NCBI GenBank assembly: GCA_036679405.1
Contig: JAVBVZ010000006.1
Span: 1-64,000 of the forward strand
DNA: 64,000 nt
Source of the DNA: JAEYKI01 sp036679405
Lineage (GTDB): Bacteria > Bacillota > Clostridia > Christensenellales > Christensenellaceae
Direction: 5' to 3'
This document shows, in pieces, positions 61,024 to 64,000 of this stretch. The position numbers and the translations under genes were made by a program. The notes beneath the pieces were generated by a model that was given only the letters and a program-made list of their open reading frames with translations, had not been told where the DNA came from and ran no database searches. Position 1 is the stretch's first letter, and every line of letters starts with the position of its first letter.

Positions 61024-62129
61024 TTTTTTGCTTCTTCGATCATTGCATAAATATTTTCCAAAGGCGTTTCGCCGCCCACCTGGTCTCCGCTGCCGATGAT
61101 ATACCGGTTGCTGGCGCAGAACGCTTCCTTGATTTCCCGAACCTCCGAACGGACTTTTGCCGGGCTCCCAAAAATCAGCGTTTCCACAGTATGTACGTTC
61201 CCGTTGAACGTTACTTTGTTACCGAGGAGATCCCGCACCTTTTTTAAACCGGCAATTCCTTCGATATCGCCTCCGGACGGACGCTCGAACGGGCAAACGG
61301 CGTCAATCCCCATTTCAACGAAATCCTGAACCGATTCTATGGATTTGCCGTGGAAATGGATATGCAAAAGTTTGCCCCGGCTGTGGATTTTCTCCGCCAT
61401 TGCGCGGATATACGGTTTATCCCATCTGCACCACATATTCCGGCCGATCAGCGAATTGCAGGAGTAACTGCATCCAATCATAAAACTTTCAAAAGAGGTG
61501 TTTTCGGACAGTATATCAACCAGGCGCAGCTGATATTCAATATATTTTTTCCGGTAGCCTTCCAAAACGGCCGGATCTTCGTCCATAAAATACAGCACGG
61601 CTTTTTCAAAGCCGAGGAGCCCGGCAAAAAAATCAAAAAAAGGCAGGCCGCACCAGGCTTCTAAAAGAAAGCTGTCCCCGGTAAGCGCATGCTCGCGTTC
61701 CATATCCGGGCAGCTAAATTCGTTTTCCATATCAAGAAGCATATCTATGATCCGGGGGAGCTCTTTTTCGTTTTGTACAAGAGGCTGCGTGACCCAGGAG
61801 GGCTCCTCGTTGGAATACATCTTTTTGGAGGTATATATATTCCCCTTATAATTGTATTCGGAAGTTTCTTCATATCCGTTTAAGCTGCGCCGGACCACAA
61901 GGTTTTGGTTTCGGACCAGAGGAAAAGAGAGGCCCCAGCCTTCGCATTCAAATTTTTCAAATACGTATTTAAGGCTTTGCCAGAAGGGAATTTCCCGCTC
62001 AAATTCTATCATGGGAACCCCAAGGATCCTGGCGGGAAAATATGTCCAGAATTCAGGCGCGACCGGCGGCCTGTCGCTCGCAAGTCCCCGGTAGGCGTTC
62101 AGCATCCGGGATTTCGGCGTATGGTTCAT
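61020..62129 (-). CDS. UroD/MtaA-fold protein 2
   Basis: 369 residues, the most divergent of the three. It begins MNHTPKSRMLNAYRGLASDR. The strand equivalent to the zinc site reads LLHIHFHGKSIESVQDFVEM, and GIDAVCPFERPSGGDIEGI follows. It has extra Trp/Tyr-rich segments (near 70-110). It overlaps both neighbours by four bases (ATGA). Family membership is clear from the barrel pattern; substrate unknown. Confidence 0.7.
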   Translation of the reverse strand: MNHTPKSRMLNAYRGLASDRPPVAPEFWTYFPARILGVPMIEFEREIPFWQSLKYVFEKFECEGWGLSFPLVRNQNLVVRRSLNGYEETSEYNYKGNIYTSKKMYSNEEPSWVTQPLVQNEKELPRIIDMLLDMENEFSCPDMEREHALTGDSFLLEAWCGLPFFDFFAGLLGFEKAVLYFMDEDPAVLEGYRKKYIEYQLRLVDILSENTSFESFMIGCSYSCNSLIGRNMWCRWDKPYIRAMAEKIHSRGKLLHIHFHGKSIESVQDFVEMGIDAVCPFERPSGGDIEGIAGLKKVRDLLGNKVTFNGNVHTVETLIFGSPAKVRSEVREIKEAFCASNRYIIGSGDQVGGETPLENIYAMIEEAKK

Positions 62130-63163
62130 AGCGTGACCTCCTCTGCGGCGCGCATCATGGCCAGCACGTTTTCAGGCGGGATGGAAGCGGTCATGGTATT
62201 GCAGGTAGAAAGGATCAATCCCCCGTCCTGCCCCGCGGCAAGGAGCGTTTGGTGCACGGCGTCTTCTACCTCCCGGGGTGTGCCGAAACACATTGTATGG
62301 TCAAGATCAATATTGCCCCACAAACACAACTTTTCGCCCACACGTTTTTTAACGTCGGCGATATCCATGCCTGCCGAAGGCTGCAAACTTTGAAGACCGT
62401 CAAAACCGCATTCCACGTATTTTTCCAGCACAGTGTTGATATTTCCGTCCGAATGCGCGAACACCGGAACGTTTTTATACTTTTTGATTTGGGCGACCGA
62501 TGTACGGTAAAAGGGAAACACCAGCTCGTCCATGATACGGGGAGGCAAAAATACACCCGAATTAAATGCAATGTCGTCCGCAAAGAAAATGGCGTCCGCG
62601 CCGTTGTCTATAAAAAGCCTGGCTTTTTCGATTTCGTATTCCATCACTTTTTCGGCCATTGCAATCAGATTGGATGTGTGGGTCAGAGAATACACCATAA
62701 AGTCTTCCATATCAAACATTTCGTCCAGCATGGAGACCGGCCCGCCGATCTGGCCAAATACGAACAGATCGCTTTGCGTTGCGTATTTTCGGACCAGCGA
62801 GGGATCTACCTTTGAAATATCCGGTTTGCGGTAGGCGCGGGCGTCGGCGATGTCGCTGACCGGCGGTTTGGTGACATGCTTGCTTGCGCTTACAATATAT
62901 TCATAGCCGTAATTGGAACGGTAGATCCTGCGGCCCCCGGCATCCAGGCCCAACGCTTCAAAGGGCCAGTCGCCTACGTTAACAAGATCCATGCCCAAAA
63001 AGTTTCGCGTTTCAAGGTCGCGCTCAAAATGCTGGTAATCATTTGGGTAGTTTTTTTGAAGAAGTTTGTTGCTCAGGGTCCCGTCGATCCAGGTTTCGCC
63101 TTTGGGGACCCGGTCGGCTTTTTTGTGCCGGATTGCGGACCAAACCCGTTCTTTGTGATTCAT
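62126..63163 (-). CDS. UroD/MtaA-fold protein 3
   Basis: 345 residues. The start at 63163 (MNHKERVWSAIRHKKADRVP) overlaps the esterase stop by four bases; a longer frame to 63271 lies inside that gene. VFAHSDGNINTVLEKYVECG is again H-x-D-G rather than H-x-C-G, as in protein 1. QPSAGMDIADVKKRVGEKL and WGNIDLDHTM complete the C-terminal half. Proteins 1 and 3 are similar and 2 more distant, which suggests a divided set of related functions. Confidence 0.75.
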   Translation of the reverse strand: MNHKERVWSAIRHKKADRVPKGETWIDGTLSNKLLQKNYPNDYQHFERDLETRNFLGMDLVNVGDWPFEALGLDAGGRRIYRSNYGYEYIVSASKHVTKPPVSDIADARAYRKPDISKVDPSLVRKYATQSDLFVFGQIGGPVSMLDEMFDMEDFMVYSLTHTSNLIAMAEKVMEYEIEKARLFIDNGADAIFFADDIAFNSGVFLPPRIMDELVFPFYRTSVAQIKKYKNVPVFAHSDGNINTVLEKYVECGFDGLQSLQPSAGMDIADVKKRVGEKLCLWGNIDLDHTMCFGTPREVEDAVHQTLLAAGQDGGLILSTCNTMTASIPPENVLAMMRAAEEVTL

Positions 63164-63837
63164 TTTAAATACTCCATTAATATTTTTGCCATTGCATCGT
63201 AGCATGCGGCGTTCGGGTGGATGCCGTCCTCCGTATATCCGGGGAGGAGGGTCCGGCCGTCCGGGGCGCAAAGCCCCGCATGGTAATCAATATAGGCCAA
63301 GCGGTTTTGGCATGCGCTTTCCCGCAGGAAACTGTTCATTGCGAAGGTCATTTTAAACCTTGTCTGTTTGTCAAAAGGAGGCGCAATATCCGAAGGGATG
63401 ATGGAACAAAGGATAAGAGGGATGGCGGCCTTTTTACATTTTTGGATGATCCCCAGGATATTTGCTTTGTAATTTTCAAAAACTTCCTGGACGGGCCGCC
63501 CTTTTTTTCGCCACCAGTGGTCGTATTCGGTCTGCGTGATATCGTTTGTGCCGATCATCAGAAAGCACTTTTCAGGACGGAGCTGAATGCAGTCTGCGTC
63601 CACGCGGCGGAGCAGGTAGGTTGAATCATCTCCGCCGATGGCCCGGTTTACAATGAAAAGCTTGTTTCCAACGTATGCGGGGATATCCCAAAGCTGCGTA
63701 ATGCTGTCGCCTATAAAAAGGGCGTTGATTTTTTTGTGCAAAAACAAAAGCTGCTCATTGCCGAAATCAAAGTCCATGCGCCGGTTGTCTGCGTGGACCG
63801 TTTTGCCGAAAAGTCCGGGTTTGATCAAATCTTGCAT
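63160..63837 (-). CDS. SGNH/GDSL-family esterase
   Basis: 225 residues without a signal peptide, so cytosolic. The four family blocks are present: block I FIGDSITQLW (Ser nucleophile), block II NRAIGGDDS, block III MIGTNDI and block V DGIHPN (Asp-His). Such enzymes remove acetyl or other acyl groups from sugars, for example acetylxylan-type esterases. It is translationally coupled to the UroD-like gene and lies 16 bases after the partial gene upstream. The operon suggests removal of an ester from an imported sugar derivative. Confidence 0.8.
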   Translation of the reverse strand: MQDLIKPGLFGKTVHADNRRMDFDFGNEQLLFLHKKINALFIGDSITQLWDIPAYVGNKLFIVNRAIGGDDSTYLLRRVDADCIQLRPEKCFLMIGTNDITQTEYDHWWRKKGRPVQEVFENYKANILGIIQKCKKAAIPLILCSIIPSDIAPPFDKQTRFKMTFAMNSFLRESACQNRLAYIDYHAGLCAPDGRTLLPGYTEDGIHPNAACYDAMAKILMEYLK

Positions 63838-63853
63838 GCCTTCACCTACTCAC

Positions 63854-64000
63854 CTACAAATATTTTTCAAGTTGATTCATATGCTCCGGCGTAGCGTCAA
63901 AAAGGGATAAAAGAAGCCCTTTTGCACCGACGCGCTTAACCAGAGGGGCAACCTCTTCCGCCCGGCAGAACAGCTGCACCGACCGGCCGCTTGCCAGAAT
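63854..64000 (-). CDS. Unidentified protein, C-terminal part (runs off the window)
   Basis: 48 residues are visible, reading VQLFCRAEEVAPLVKRVGAK and ending LFDATPEHMNQLEKYL before TAG at 63856-63854. The stop lies 16 bases from the esterase start, so it belongs to the same operon. I do not recognise the family from this tail. Confidence 0.55.
   Translation of the reverse strand: MLASGRSVQLFCRAEEVAPLVKRVGAKGLLLSLFDATPEHMNQLEKYL

Overview
The window reads as chromosome of a strictly anaerobic Bacillota of the class Clostridia. The signs are AGGAGG-type ribosome sites with frequent TTG/GTG starts, a glycyl-radical enzyme with its radical-SAM activase, YesM/YesN-type two-component genes, ribose-type ABC importers with lipoprotein binding proteins, and DeoR-controlled sugar regulons. 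No complete rRNA or tRNA gene and no CRISPR array is seen. The taxonomic call is inference from gene content; the species is not identifiable by eye.

Bases 1-4068 look like the right end of an integrated island. The tail of an IS3-type transposase abuts a 5'-truncated OLD-family nuclease (GajA-like), followed by an intact UvrD-like helicase (GajB-like), i.e. a Gabija-type defence pair broken by the insertion sequence. A 26-base copy of a tRNA 3' end (probably tRNA-Ser) at 3521-3546 looks like an attachment site. A small protein with nuclease-fold motifs (DUF6998-like) follows.

Bases 4470-12866 hold a lipoprotein, a PAS/GGDEF diguanylate cyclase, a TspO-like membrane protein, a degraded stretch with an ATPase remnant, and a YesM/YesN two-component system. 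Bases 13097-17760 hold a short-chain dehydrogenase and a complete sugar ABC importer. Both transcripts start at promoters that share an identical 19-base box at identical spacing, the likely target of the two-component regulator. After an adenosine-deaminase remnant come a lactate permease and a GyrI-like protein.

Bases 21096-31268 form a bacterial microcompartment (BMC) locus. It encodes PduL phosphotransacylase, a flavoprotein-like cargo, acylating aldehyde dehydrogenase, PduS-like electron-transfer protein, PduT-like shell trimer with the pore cysteine, two shell hexamers and four shell pentamers. A DeoR regulator, a class II aldolase with a C-terminal encapsulation-like helix and an FAD/NADH oxidoreductase follow. 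Bases 31808-43000 add an ABC importer, a ketose 3-epimerase, an FGGY kinase, a second class II aldolase without the targeting helix, another DeoR regulator, an orphan ABC ATPase and a DhaK/DhaL kinase. The inferred pathway is: imported sugar -> ketose -> ketose phosphate -> dihydroxyacetone phosphate plus a short aldehyde (lactaldehyde or glycolaldehyde) -> acyl-CoA -> acyl-phosphate inside the shell. No diol dehydratase or alcohol dehydrogenase is present.

Bases 43162-48502 hold a UvrA paralogue, a pair of small paralogous proteins, a TIR-like protein and a TipA-type MerR regulator. Bases 48930-59934 are a second sugar regulon: ABC importer, BadF/NagK-type sugar kinase, glycyl-radical enzyme, its activase, DeoR, NagB-like isomerase/deaminase and GlmM-type mutase. 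This looks like a radical-based route for a phosphorylated sugar whose substrate cannot be assigned. Facing it at 60028-64000 is a tightly overlapping operon of three UroD/MtaA-fold proteins, an SGNH esterase and a further partial gene that runs off the window.
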